Assembly: GCA_029582155.1 (NCBI GenBank)
Contig: CM055908.1
Location: 17,669,906-17,733,905 of the forward strand
Source of the DNA: Panopea generosa
Taxonomy: Eukaryota > Mollusca > Bivalvia > Adapedonta > Hiatellidae
Direction: 5' to 3'
DNA length: 64,000 bases
Shown: positions 35,133-47,719 of the stretch, piece by piece
Position numbering within the stretch: the first letter of the stretch is position 1
How the letters are laid out: the number at the start of each line of letters is the position of its first letter
Position numbers and translations under genes: made by a program
The notes under the pieces: model-generated
What the model saw: the letters and a program-made list of their open reading frames with translations, nothing else
Database searches by the model: none
Told to the model about the DNA's origin: nothing

Positions 35133-35797
35133 TAAAGGGAGATAATTAAACTCACAACAACGGAATTTACGATTTTTAGGATCTTTTCAGATGCTCATTC
35201 ACAATGCATGATATATATATATGGAGATAATTATTTGTGAATATCAAAGACATAAATGTACAGACCAGACTACGGCGAGTGCGCCTAGCTACAATGCAAA
35301 CAATGCATGTATGTAAATGTGTCCGCCCAGTCCAGATGTGTTGCATGTAATTTCATAGTATATAAGTCATGGTCAACACCAAATGTATTGGTTTGGCAGA
35401 GGCCTTGATATTGTACCTATGGTTTGCATTGTAGCTAGGCGCACACGCCGTTGTCTGGTCTGTGAGTAATCATGAATCCTTAACTGGATCCTACTCTTAT
35501 AAAGCTATTAGTTCATGTATGTAAATTTGTCCACCCTGTCCAGATGTGTTGCATTTAATTCCATAGTATATAAATCATAGTCGACACCAAATTTATTGGT
35601 TTGGCTGAGGCCATGATATTGTAGCTATGGTTTGCATTGTAGCTAGGTGCATTCGCCGTTGTCTGGTCTGTACATTTATTTTATGGTTATTCACAAATAA
35701 TTATCCCATATATATATATCATATATTGTGAATGAGCATCTGAAAAGATCCCAAAAATTGTAAATTCCGTTGTAGTGAATTTAATTATCTCCCTTTA
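35133..35797. mobile_element. 665-bp foldback MITE with ~165-bp terminal inverted repeats and internal duplication
   Basis: The left arm starts TAAAGGGAGATAATTAAA and the right arm ends TTTAATTATCTCCCTTTA. Complementarity continues through ACAACGGAATTTAC, GATCTTTTCAGATGCTCATT, TAATTATTTGTGAATA, GTACAGACCAGAC and CCTAGCTACAATGCAAAC. The interior carries a ~200-bp direct duplication (TGTCCAGATGTGTTGCAT at about 35325 and 35540), with an extra copy of the inner arm at about 35415-35462. If the ends are AAGGGAG, each is flanked by TA, consistent with a Tc1/mariner-type TA target. Confidence 0.82.
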
Positions 35798-35804
35798 TAT
35801 ATAT

Positions 35805-35960
35805 ATATTTAAATATTTGTTTTTAAAAATTAATATGCAAGGACAAAATATATATATGTTTTTTTTTTTTCATAATTTCACTATTTGAAACAGTGGATTA
35901 CCATACATAATCCACTGAGAAATATCTTTAATTCATAAAAAAGCATAAAATAAATGTGCG
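35805..35960. repeat. Dispersed direct repeat, copy 1 (pair with 38850-38995)
   Basis: TTTTAAAAATTAATATGCAA, GGACAAAA and TGAAACAGTGGATTACCATA followed by CATAATCCACTG are shared with copy 2. GTGGATTA and TAATCCAC form a hairpin. It abuts the foldback MITE. Confidence 0.75.
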
Positions 35961-35964
35961 TCTT

Positions 35965-38845
35965 CAAATTATGATGTTTTTTTTAAAGATCACGTTTATA
36001 CATAAATTTATAATAGAAGTACATTTCAATGACATACGTTTTATTAAAACTAACAAAAGTTTACATTTGACGTAAATACATGTGTCATCAAACACTAAAA
36101 TGAAAACTTCAACATACATTTATTTATGGCAGGTCAAACGTTGCAATATTTTGTAAAAACTCAATTTCTTTTTCAAACTTAACATCTGTGTTGTTGAATT
36201 GTATATAAATCATGTTAAGTTTTATATTGATATTATTAGTATTCTTAGTGTTAGTGTTCTTATTTATTTACTTAGAAAAAAAAATATAAAAAAGTTACAA
36301 CTAACATTTGAAATTCACAAACACAAATCAAATTGAACAATAAGAATGAAAATTAAGACAAGAAAGATAGCTAACAATATTATAATAAATAATATTCGAA
36401 GTTATAGTCATTTTAGACCTTTTAAATTTTTTTGGTTAATATGGATTTTATCTAAATTAAACACATGTATATGTAGTGTCCTTTTTTTTCAAGCCAACAT
36501 TAATACGCTATTCTATATTTTGTGACATGAGTCACTGTCTTTAATAGGTCCTGACTTTAATTGCTTTAATTTATTTGTTTGTGGTTTTACGCTTATTTCA
36601 ACGGTAATTCAGTTATTTAACAGTGGTGAGAGCACATTACCGTCGCTCCTTGGATCAGCCAGACCATTTGTCAACCAAGAGTATAACGACCACTTATCTT
36701 AAAGTCGCTGCAAGTCTGTAAGTCACAACAACGCCATACCTAACTGTGCCCCCGTCTCGTTGCATGTCGGTTAATATATCATGCATGTATGTTTAAGACG
36801 AGGACTTGAAAAGCGAATGCTACGCCTATTTTGTACTTGTGCGGTTATTAAAGTTAAAATGATTTAGTACAATAGAAACAGCACCAGATCTATCGTAGCA
36901 TATCGCAATATCTCGGTAACACTGGCTAGTTATCGTAAATGTTTCCAAAGCTAACATGACTGTTCACGGGCAAACAGTTATGGAATATAAACGTCACAAA
37001 CCTAAATAGATTCAATGCAGGAGGTACATCACGACTGTAAATATAACCTCATACAATCAGTGGTGCACGTTCCTGTTCGCAACAGATCAGAGAATTTAAT
37101 CAATCTACGTCTTCGATGGTAAATAACAAAATTATTAACAAAGAGTGTTAATATAATATATGTGTATATTAGAAAAAAACGGCTATGAATCGCTAATATA
37201 TATCAACACTTGCCAGCGGAAATATTTTCCAATCTAAGTCAGGTTTAGTCTCAGCATTGGTAATTAGATTGGTACACTCCTTAGAATCCTGAGGCGATAT
37301 ATCAAGTTTCGTCTTCAGCGTAAACATGTCTAGTCCCAATTTCACTAAATATCTCAACTTGATAAGTAATTTTTTAAACCTTATTTACATCGATTATTTT
37401 CCATATGATTATTTTCTCATGGGTAAAGATGTGTTCCAACTTTAATTATGTGCTATCATTTAAAGTGTAGTGAATTCGAGATACGATTAAGAGAAATTGA
37501 AAATTTTGAGATGAGGAAAATCTCAGCTTTGTGAAACCGACCCCTGCCATTCAACTTGTGCGAGATAACATTCATGTGCTCGTAAAATGCACGTGTTATG
37601 ATGGCGTAATGATTTCCCCAGAAAAGGTATTAATTAAAAATACTAATCCAAGTGATATACAATACAAAGAATAAATCAAAGAATATAATTAAGATATAGA
37701 ACGATTCCAATTGGTATCACTGTAACCGCGTCAACACCTACCTAATATTATATCCTTATCTACACATACCAACGATGAGATATGTATGTTCCATTGCACG
37801 AGGGTAATGTAGGTTATACAGATTCTACACCAATTAATTAAAACTATTTGATGTTCTTTTACATTGTTGTTAAACTTGATATTATCGATATAGATGCAGG
37901 CACAAATGCACGCATCGCACGCACGCATACACACACACGCTAGCATGCTCGCACAAAAACACGTACGTATACATATACTTCAACCTACAGAAAGTAATAT
38001 GTTAAATACTAGAATGTATGTCCAAACTTTACACATTCAAACTAAATAAAAAAAATCGTTCATATATTACATTTTCTGTCGTTCGATATCACAAAGTAAC
38101 TGTAAAGTGAAGACAAAGTGCTTGCCAAAGGATAATACAAGCTATTTCTTACTTGAATTGAAAGTAAGTAAATGTATGATTGTGGTAGTTTCAAACGCTT
38201 CTTAATTCGTATGTGTCATATCAGTGTTGCGTAATGTGGATCTTACATGATTGCTCATTTATTATTGAATTATATAAATAATTGGCAAAGATATATTACG
38301 TCATTTTGCCTGCCGAGTAGTTCATCATAATTATCAACTAGCAAGATATAATACATAAATAAAAAGTCCTTTTTTCATGTTTATTTATCTTTATAAGGAA
38401 AGAAAACAACTCGTTTTCCAGGAATGAATGAATGGTGTTTTACGGCACGTCGACACATAATCGTCTTCCAGGATATAATTAATAACACTACGTATGATAT
38501 ATTAGTATCCATTTGCCAACGTATAACGTTAACGTCTGAGAACGTAAGTTACAGTTGTCAGTTATCGTTATTATATAGAGGATATTTGACAATGTTTGTT
38601 TGGATGTAAGATCGACTTATATTTTTCATCAAGTGACCACCAAAGGTTATATTCTCACGAGTGGTTTGCCACGAATAAGAATCTCATTTTTAGTGGTCAC
38701 GAAATGAAATATCATTTCATCTTGCACCAAAACAAACAAATTTTCTTTTTATGTAATGCATTTACACAAATTTTTATTTATTTTGACCTCAATTCGCCAT
38801 AAGATAATAGTATTATTGTATTAATAAAAATAATTTAAGTACTTT
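35965..38845. other. No recognisable gene; short CA-rich tract
   Basis: Near 37890-37970 a purine/pyrimidine-alternating stretch (ACACACACACGC, GCACGCACGCATAC) is present. The overlapping minus-strand open frame (CVCMRACDACICACI) is a by-product. Nothing else is supported in this 2.9 kb. Confidence 0.4.
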
Positions 38846-38849
38846 TTAT

Positions 38850-38995
38850 TATTTTTTTTTAAATATATTATTTTTAAATTAATATGCAAGGACAAAAACT
38901 ATTTTTTTCCTACAATTTCACTGTTTGAAACAGTGGATTACCATAAATAATCCGCTGAAAAATATCTATAATTCATAAAAAAAGTAAAATAAAAT
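38850..38995. repeat. Dispersed direct repeat, copy 2
   Basis: TTTTAAATTAATATGCAAGG, ACAAAAACTATTT and TGAAACAGTGGATTACCATA followed by AATAATCCGCTG match copy 1. The hairpin has one mismatch here. Confidence 0.75.
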
Positions 38996-38999
38996 GTCC

Positions 39000-39460
39000 T
39001 TTCAAGTGGGACAGTAACTCGAGATGTGCTAGAGCCGGGTTAGATAAACAACAACGAATCAGTAGTTATACTAGACTACGTTAAAATAAAAACTATGTCA
39101 TGGGTTTATTACGTTCCTGCTCTGTACCTGATTACAAGTTTTATTAATTAAAACATACTTTTTTATTAATTAACTTTGAGAAATAAATCATTTTAATCGT
39201 TAAATGAAATCCAAATATAAAATAATGTGTCGTTAAATAAATAAAGATGCTCTAGCCATGCTAACGTCTCATACAGATATTTCAGAACCAACTTTAAATA
39301 CGCATTTTGAAATAACCTTCATCAGATTTTATATTCTTTAACCATGATTTACGTTAATAATTAACGAAATAACAACAACAACATGTTTTTGTTTAAATGG
39401 GATTGTTTCCCTATAACGTTTTTTTTAACGAAGGCTTGTTTTGTTCTCAATCACTTCATA
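39000..39460. other. No recognisable feature
   Basis: Nothing supported. Confidence 0.35.
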
Positions 39461-40592
39461 ATATATCTGATTTATTATCGAAGCTAATTATTTATTTTAT
39501 CTGATTGATTATACATCTGATTATCATTATATATCTGATTTATAACTATGTCTGATTTATAATTATGTCTAATCTATCATTATGTCTGATTTATAACTAT
39601 GTCTCATTTATAATTATGTCTGATTTATCATTATATCTGATTTATAACTATGTCTGATTTATAATTATGTCTGATTTATTATTATATCTGATTAATCATT
39701 ATATCTGATTTATAATTATATCTGATTTATAACTATGTCTAATTTATAATTATATCTGATTTATCATTATGTTTGATTTATAACTATGTCTGATTTATAA
39801 TTATGTCTGATTTATAATTATATCTGATTTATCATTATATCTGATTAATAATTATATCTGATTTATAACTATGTCTGATTTATAATTACATCTGATTTAT
39901 CATTATATCTGATTTATCATTATATCTGATTTATAATTATATCTGATTTATCATTATATCTAATTTATAACTATGTCTGATTTATAATTATGTCTGATTT
40001 ATCATTATATCTAATTTATAACTATGTCTGATTTATAATTATGTCTGAATTATACGTCTGATTTATCATTATATCTCATTTATAACTATGTCTGATTTAT
40101 AATTATGTCTGAATTATAAGTCTGATTTATAATTATATCTGATTTATAACTATGTCTGATTTATAATTATGTCTGATTTATCATTATATCTGATTTATAA
40201 CTGTGTCTGATTTATAATTATATCTGATATATAACTATGTCTGATTTATAATTATGTCTGATTTATCATTATATCTGATTTATAACTATGTCTGATTTAT
40301 AATTATGTCTGAATTATCATTATATCTGATTTATAACTATGTCTGATTTATAATTATGTCTGATTTATAATTATATCTGATTTATAACTATGTCTGATTG
40401 ATAATTATGTCTGATTTATAATTATATCTGATTTATCATTATATCTGATTTATAATTATATCTGATTTATAATTATGTCTGATTTATAATTATATCTGAT
40501 TTATCATTATATCTGATTTATTATTATTATTATATCTGATTTATCATTATATCTGATTTATTATTTTATCTGACTGATTATTATATCTGACA
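39461..40592. repeat. 17-bp AT-rich minisatellite, about 66 copies
   Basis: The unit TCTGATTTATAA(T/C)TAT(G/A) is repeated with variants at two positions (ATAACTATG, ATAATTATG, ATCATTATA). Variants are interspersed in recurring two- or three-unit patterns rather than at random. Stops (TAA, TGA) occur in most frames. Confidence 0.97.
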
Positions 40593-40787
40593 ATTATTTT
40601 ACATGCAAAATATACATTGCGCGTTTTATAACAAATTATGGTGCATGTGCTACTACTACATTTTCTAAAATTTGAATTCAAACATACTTGCTATATCCAA
40701 CTACTGTTTAATGATATTTGTTGCATCAATTAAAAGTATGGTATAAGTACAGTTTATTATAATATTTTGAATATATAGTTTCATTTC

Positions 40788-41000
40788 GGAGCGCATGGTC
40801 TAATGGTAGAGTACCAAACCCAGGATCGGAGGGTCATGAGTTCGATCCTCCGCCACGGCTATGTGTGGTGTCCTTGAGCAAGGCACGTTTTCCGTATATC
40901 CTAAATACTGGTTCTATTCAGGAGATTTCGAACGTGATTTGTCTAAGTTGTAAGATCTTTTTTCACAATCGAAGTAAAAAAAAAAAAGTTAAAAAAAATA
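40788..41000 (+). mobile_element. tRNA-derived SINE, family 3, second copy
   Basis: The head (GGAGCGCATGGTCTAATGG, B box GAGTTCGATCCTCCGC) is followed by GTGTCCTTGAGCAAGGCACG, CGAACGTGATTTGTCTAAG, TTGTAAGATC, CACAATCGAAG and an A-rich tail. Flanks ATAGTTTCATT (left) and ATAGATTCATT (right of the tail) form an 11-bp TSD with one mismatch. Confidence 0.85.
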
Positions 41001-41004
41001 GATT

Positions 41005-42630
41005 CATTAGTACGAACGTACGATTTGTCAACATCGCTTTTTTTTATTGAAAAGAAGCTTACAGCACTAAAACAAAATATATATGGAAAACGCAGCATTC
41101 ATGACCGTGTTTTTTTTCAACAAATGCTAAAATCGAACAACTTACCAAATGTGTTTCTGAATCACTGTCTTTTCTCATGAATAACTTTTATTTTTTTATA
41201 TATATATTTTACAGACCATTATGTATAATACTATATGAAGCGGTCGTAAGATTGATAAACTCTTTGTTTATCAGCAGGAACAGTTAATCAGGCAGCAACA
41301 CATACATTGATCACGTCATTGTTTATGCATTGTGTTAAAACATGTGTAATCACTTTTTTTCGACATTGTTAAAAATGTCAATATATATATATCAGCTAAT
41401 AATTATAACTAAGTCGAATATTTTTTTTAAAAAACTGTATTTGTTATAGATTAATTCCACCTATCAAAATTGGAACTACATTTGCGTGCATTAACCGCAG
41501 ATATACATGTACATACATGCGTTTTTTTGCTAGACTAAAATAATGCGTTGCTTTTTTAAATAAAAATGAATAAAGCACGCAAATAATAATAGGATAACTG
41601 GAATACTATGTTGGTGCCAGATATCTTAAAATATGTCAGGTTCGGCTGAAAAAATAAGCACTTGTAGAAGCTCATGCTTAATATTTTCTTTGTCTCATTG
41701 CGATAAATCTTAGACAATCAGGTATCAGCATGCTATTCTCGATTAATATGATTCGTTTGCTAGTGTACATACTTATTCTGAAGCTGTCATGCTTGATTGA
41801 CATATATCTGTTAATAATGGTTTAGCAAAGAGATGATTTTGATTTGAATATTGTTAATATTTCCTGCTTCGGATATATGTACAGTGTAAAAAATACACCT
41901 CGTTTGTAGATATTAACATATGCAACATCTTTGTTAGTTACTGAACGGAACAGCTAACTTAACACTTTTGTATTTTCAATAAAAAACTGCATACCAATTT
42001 CAATAATTATGAAGTTATTCTATTTACTGTCAAATTTGATAATACAAACTTGGTAATTCTTAAACAAATTTCAAGGAAATTTCTTTGATTCCTTTTGAGA
42101 CTATAACAAAATGTCAGGTGACGGGTTAGCTGTCCGTTCATTTGAGAAAATACATACAACAGCTGGTGGTGGGATAGCTGCTCCGTTCAGTTTACTTGAA
42201 ACAGAACTACCTTATCACAAAAATACTATCGTGATACTGATTTTCAAAAGAAACATCGATTAAAAACATGATTGTACCATAGTTTGCCTGTCTTTCACTA
42301 TCTATATATGCATTTGCTGGGGAGTTATTTCCTAAATTCTACTTTATCAAAATGGGCTTTGACCCTATAATTCTACAACCAGTTCGTCATATTGTATGTT
42401 TGGTGTTTGGCCCTTTTTACAGTTGATCAATACGTTTGCACTTTGCTTATATACGGGGACAGGAATATCTGGAATATACGAGTTCCCTATTAAGCCTTAA
42501 TGGAAAGCACCGCTACAATATTTGTCGTCTCCATCTTGTCATTACCTTTATTTTCTGATCTCGTGTTGCTCTGGATTCTGCGCAGTTATCGAATGTAATT
42601 GTAAGTTTAATAGTGGAACACAAAGTTAAC
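41005..42630. other. No recognisable feature
   Basis: AT-rich DNA. CAGCTAACTTAAC and ACGGGTTAGCTGTCCG near 41950-42130 are reminiscent of each other but define nothing. Confidence 0.35.
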
Positions 42631-42635
42631 GGTGC

Positions 42636-42940
42636 AGTAGTGTAAGATTGATTGATTGATTGAATATTCATCGTCATTTTTATGCCATCGAGGGCTAACA
42701 GACGATCAGTTAACCTAACCACTGTTTCCTGGGATCCTGACAGGTTAACCAGTACTCGAGCACACCCCATCTCCGAAAGTTACTAATAATTTTCCCACGT
42801 GAATCAGCGGTGAGAGGCGAATGATAATGAGACAAAATATCGTATACCTTTCATCACGGTGACTTTTGCCGGACGGAGATTCGAACTCACGACCCCTAAA
42901 TTGATAGTCAGACGCGTTGCCGACCGAGAGTAGTGTAAGA
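42636..42940 (-). mobile_element. tRNA-derived SINE, family 2, minus-strand copy with perfect 12-bp TSD
   Basis: The reverse complement of the family at 1582: B box GAGTTCGAATCTCCGTCC, ATTATCATTCGCCTCTCACC, GGAGATGGGGTGTGCTCG, CAGGATCCCAGGAAACAGTG, GCATAAAAATGACGATGAAT and an (ATCA)n tail. AGTAGTGTAAGA at 42636-42647 and 42929-42940 is an exact TSD. The 5' end differs from the first copy, so the head is probably slightly truncated or rearranged. Confidence 0.88.
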
Positions 42941-42944
42941 GACA

Positions 42945-43800
42945 CATGACAAATTTGGATATTAACATCAGACACGATAATACATTTTACACTGTTACAC
43001 AATTACTATATCTGTCATGGTTAACTGGACATCTAAAATTGAAATTTGGATTTTCAAGCTCAAGTCTTACAATATTCACAAGAATGTCTGGTGAATACGA
43101 CCCCTTGGTTGTACGATTTCTTCACTGACACATACAGACCATTAAAACAGATTTTCATAAGAATCGAAGATCGTTGCGTGCAAATACGTGCAATACCAAA
43201 CGTTCGGGCTCTTCTTTATAGCTTTTAACGAAAGATTTCTGTAAAAATGCATTCGTTGTAATAAAGATACTACGGAATCACATATAGTATTCCTTGTGAT
43301 TCATCACTTTTTGCTGTGCTGTTATTACATTATTCATAGTTCTACTTTTAACGATAGCTTTGCGAGAGAAAACTCATTTTCTGGTGCTACACGTGTTCTA
43401 TTTTGATTAGAATATGTTCCTTTTAAAACATAATGCTTTAAGTTTCAAAATGTGATTTCCTTAAGGCACTTTGTGACACGAGCGACGCAACTATTCAATA
43501 AACACTACATTATTTCTGTCGTGACATTTCCATATGAAATAAGATACATTCCTCACCCTTAAGCGGTGTTGTTTGAAATGAAAATCACCACATTTGCTCT
43601 TTAAAAAGCGAGACAATGAAATTATTCAGATATCGACGGAAATCTAAAAAACATGACAGTCTGTGAATAAAACAGGAGGCGTTTTCCACTTACTACTTTC
43701 CTGAAGGCCACTGTACTAGAATGACAGGATCTAGTTACATACTGTTATCTAGGCATAGTTTGTTTTCCAATATAACAAAGATGAAATCAAACACGAAAGT
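42945..43800. other. No recognisable feature
   Basis: Two overlapping 60-residue open frames (42946-43228) show no motif. Confidence 0.35.
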
Positions 43801-43806
43801 AGTGAA

Positions 43807-43807
<1 letters not shown>

Positions 43808-43863
<56 letters not shown>
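43808..43863. repeat. (CA)n microsatellite, about 28 repeats
   Basis: Uninterrupted CA dinucleotides. Confidence 0.98.
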
Positions 43864-43865
<2 letters not shown>

Positions 43866-44092
43866 AGATTTAACCTACTTTTGATGTACCAGTCTCAGTA
43901 AACAGAAATGATTAGAAGTGAGATAATGTCATTAAAACACGAACAAGCCTAAACCTCATTGTTAATTTCTTTTTGTATATAACTCATGTCCTTAAAAATT
44001 AAACATCTTATTTCCAGAGAATCGTTTTAAAAAAATATTCTTCTGCTAGCATTCTATAATTTTGATGACACTTATATCATAGGTTTCTTATT

Positions 44093-44232
44093 TAATCACG
44101 CGTCATAGCTATTGCAATTTTAATCACGTGTCATAGCTATTGCAATTTTAATTATGTGGCATAGCTGTTGCTATTTAATTACGTGTCATAGTTATTGCAT
44201 ATTTATTCATGTGTCATAGCTATTGGAATTTT
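44093..44232. repeat. About 28-bp tandem repeat, 5 copies
   Basis: AATCACGTGTCATAGCTATT followed by GCAATTTT repeats with substitutions and small indels. Confidence 0.9.
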
Positions 44233-44234
44233 AA

Positions 44235-44770
44235 AGTAAAGACCAGGCTATTTAAGAGGATGAAATAAACATCTCGAATGAAGCAATCAATCATTTATTA
44301 TTTAGATATTTGAATACATGACTTCGGATATCCCAAACATTATAAAAATCGTAACCACACAGTAATTGCTTAACGTTACTCACCCATTTTTTTCGACCAA
44401 TAATGCAATCATTATCAACAGATTTGTAAACATTTTGAAATATAATGTCATCAGTTTTTATGACTTTATGATGCCAATATTTTATAAACAGGTATGAATG
44501 CCTATAATGTGAAGCAGTATTACGTCGTCACGTACTTATTATTTCTGATTCGATGGAATCAGGGAATTCTCATTTAGTAGTGCCCTAAAATGCATGTTTC
44601 GTGTCCCCTCGTGGATAGACATTATTTTATTAGTTAATTAATGAATAGTTTAGAGGTTATTAGTTAACAAATACATATTGAATATGTTAGTATTTATGAA
44701 ATATTTCAAACGTTTCAGTTTCCAATATCTTTGACTATGATGTATTATGGATGTAAGACATCATCATTTT
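44235..44770. other. No recognisable feature
   Basis: Nothing supported. Confidence 0.35.
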
Positions 44771-44772
44771 GG

Positions 44773-45330
44773 TTAAAAGCGGCAAATAAGTAGCGAATTT
44801 AGCAAGAAAACAAGAAAAATCAAAATGAATTTAGAACAAAGATATTCGATTGTAGGTAATATGTTATCAGAGACAACATTAATGATCAATGATTGAGCGA
44901 AATCAATGTCAGGGGCACGATAATGCGTTAGGTATAATAAGTATGATCCAAAGATCGATGCAGTAGATAAATCAAACACAAGCTGTTTTAACTTAACTTC
45001 AGGAAAGACAGCCAAGATTATGGCATAACTTAATGTGCGGTATATGGCATTGAAAGACAGTTTGTACTTACAGAAGGCAACATGGTTTAACACCATAAAA
45101 CGAACAGTAAACAAATCTGCACTGTGCACTCGGGAATTAAGCCTAGTTAACGGTCCTGCTTTACATGGCCCCCCTCCCCCCCCTCCCCCCTCCCACCATT
45201 GAATGACATGTCTTGTTGTCGTGATCATTGTTTTGTTTTTTACTTGAAATCGAAAACAAACCATGTTATAGTTCGTTCCATTTGGTTGCCGAAAAGCGAT
45301 ACGAGCGTTTAAGTTAACGCTGATAACCAT
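44773..45330 (-). CDS. Unrecognised 185-aa open reading frame, probably chance
   Basis: It is ATG-initiated (45328-45330) and uninterrupted to TAA at 44773-44775, the longest open frame outside recognised mobile elements and arrays. I recognise no domain. Residues about 47-53 are a Gly run encoded by the C-rich tract at 45169-45196. The second half is hydrophobic in places (YAIILAVF, FILIFLVFLLNSLL), the latter resembling a membrane segment. No neighbouring exon or paralogue is visible. In AT-rich DNA a frame of this length can arise by chance. Confidence 0.15.
   Translation of the reverse strand: MVISVNLNARIAFRQPNGTNYNMVCFRFQVKNKTMITTTRHVIQWWEGGGGGGGPCKAGPLTRLNSRVHSADLFTVRFMVLNHVAFCKYKLSFNAIYRTLSYAIILAVFPEVKLKQLVFDLSTASIFGSYLLYLTHYRAPDIDFAQSLIINVVSDNILPTIEYLCSKFILIFLVFLLNSLLICRF
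45169..45196 (-). other. C-run with G-quadruplex potential on the minus strand
   Basis: Consecutive C tracts of 6, 8, 6 and 3 residues separated by single T residues. The minus strand therefore has four G tracts with 1-nt loops. Confidence 0.8.
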
Positions 45331-45334
45331 ACAT

Positions 45335-47620
45335 TTATGAGACTATCAGAAATTCCATGAAATAATGGAAAACAATCTTATCAAGTTATATGAATCATCC
45401 TTCATATTTACAATAAATTCAGACATTATGTCAAGATAGATAGACTGCATAAATGTATTCATGGACTAAAAGAGATATTATTCTCAAATCATATTTTGTC
45501 TTAAAATGCTATCAGTTTCATACTTGTTCTTTTCAACATTACCAACACTTGAAAAGGATTAAGGTTTATACGAATTAACGAGTAATAGTCTATAAAAAAA
45601 CCCGCTATGCGTAACACACGCGAACAGAATCGCACCATCCATTTCTGCAGTGATTTCTGTCAACTTCAAATCTAAAGCAATGTCTCAGGCATTGTCTAGT
45701 CAAATTTGATTTGGTCAGTTATGGTACAACTAAACTTTTAGAAGTAGTTGAACGTGAATTAAAAGAAAATCTTTTTCTAGCACGGGTCAATCTAATAAAC
45801 ATATAATCCTAATTTTCATCAATTATCTGATGTGTTATCGAATCGAGGCGACAGGATCTAGTGATTCCCCAAAAGAGTAATATAATGTTTACAAAGGAAT
45901 ACTGTGGTGCAATTAAATAGTCTTATTTTGTCATTATTTTCTGCAAATATTTCGATAATTGCCGTTGACGTATGAATGCTTTTGGAATCTTACCAGATAA
46001 AACTGACTCATTGACATTTGAAAATAACTTACAAGTGATAATAATTGATCAATATCTTGTATCGTGATACCTGATGCCAGATCATCTTTCTTGTATTCAC
46101 TGACTTTTTTGTCGACGTACATTAACATCTAATAATTCCGGAAGTATGTTTTGTAACTGGTATTCATGCTCTTCAACTTTATTTGTTTGCGAATACAGCG
46201 ATAGGCTATACACCAAGAACTTGCATGCTATATATATGTATTATATAAAGGTAAGTTCATTATTATCGAGCTTCCTGCGGCGGGTCGTCACAATGGCGGT
46301 TCAATATATGCGCGTTCGTCCGATTTTGTTCTTGGTATAACGTATTCATGCACTATGGATTTTAAAGTAACTTGGCACAGATGCTCACCATAATGAGCCA
46401 AAGTGTCAAACACAAGACGCAGGTTCTTCGCTTTAAGGTCAGACTTAGAGGTTAAATGTTGGAAAAAGTCACAAAGTTTCATGTCCATATCTTGTTAACA
46501 ACATGACAGATTACGAAATAAGATGCCACAAATTTTCAACTAGGCGATGTGTCGGGCGCAATACCCAGGTTTATATCTTAATAAACAAGGCCACACTCAG
46601 ATATTTAGATATTCAAGATCAGAAGAATGTACAGAAGTCTGTGTTCACACCATATCTTGTAAACTTCATCACTAACAGTCTTGTTCACAAATTCTAAGAT
46701 AATCCGGCCACGATTATTCGCGAACTATTGAACAGACGTAAAATAAAACGTAATCTTACATTAAATAAAGGGACCTAACTCAATGTAAAGTGAATGGATC
46801 CTTGTGTACATCGTTAAACAGATTCAGGTAACGATTATTCGAGTAATACAACTGAAGTGAATAAAACGGAGAAAAATACATTAAAAAAGGGGCTTAACGC
46901 ATGCTGAACATTCAATGTGTTGTAATATCCAGTGATAAGTAAGTACTTTGTGTACAGATTTATAAAACAATCAGCTTCAGAGTGTTTGAGTTAATGGGGA
47001 TCGTATGAAACATATTTCACCTGTGGATTTGAAATGCAATCATATATACAGTCTGGTTATGTTGAAATTTGAATAGAATTGGACTAAATAGGTTCGACAT
47101 TGACACGCCAACTCGTCAGTACAACTCGCATGAACATGACAAGTTCCGTTGTTTTAAAAATGGGCGTATAAAAAGTCTGATTGACTTTTCTCTATAATGC
47201 TATAATATTCATAATAATATGCAAAAACACCAATATTATAAGATCCTCACGCGTGTCATCAATCAATAAAACTTCTACATCACTTTTCAATGATAAACAT
47301 TCTTTAAGTATCTTGAATGAGCCCCCGCAATATTGGCTAACTAAGCGTTTTTGCTTATATATAGCTGTATGGCCTAGCTGTCAATTATTTAATGGCTGCC
47401 ACTGAGAGACAGTTTGTTGTTTCTTTTTTTGTGAATAGTAAACGTTTCGTGAAGTCTATAATAAACATATCTTAGTGTTTGTTTCTCTGAATATTTCTCG
47501 CATTCTGCAATACACGACTCCCATTTTGCATTTGGTATACAAAGTGCTTGTTTAAAAAATAAGTTATTCATAGCTTTTCGGAGTTACTCACAAGTACATT
47601 TTTCCAAGGTAGAACCGTGC
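45335..47620. other. No recognisable feature
   Basis: Open frames of 60-74 codons only, none with a motif. Confidence 0.35.
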
Positions 47621-47627
47621 TAGATCA

Positions 47628-47715
47628 TGCTTTTGAGAGGCCATGCGGTCGAACCCGCGATCTCTGACCTTTGTGGCTTACATCCTAACCATTACATTAT
47701 CGCTGCGGTTCGCAT
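47628..47715 (-). pseudogene. tRNA-like relic (SINE head or tRNA pseudogene)
   Basis: The minus strand reads an A-box-like ATAATGTAATGGTTAGGATG and, about 30 bases on, a B-box-like GCGGGTTCGACCGC. Arms do not pair into a good cloverleaf. No SINE body recognised in this window follows, so the source is unclear. Confidence 0.5.
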
Positions 47716-47719
47716 TTCG

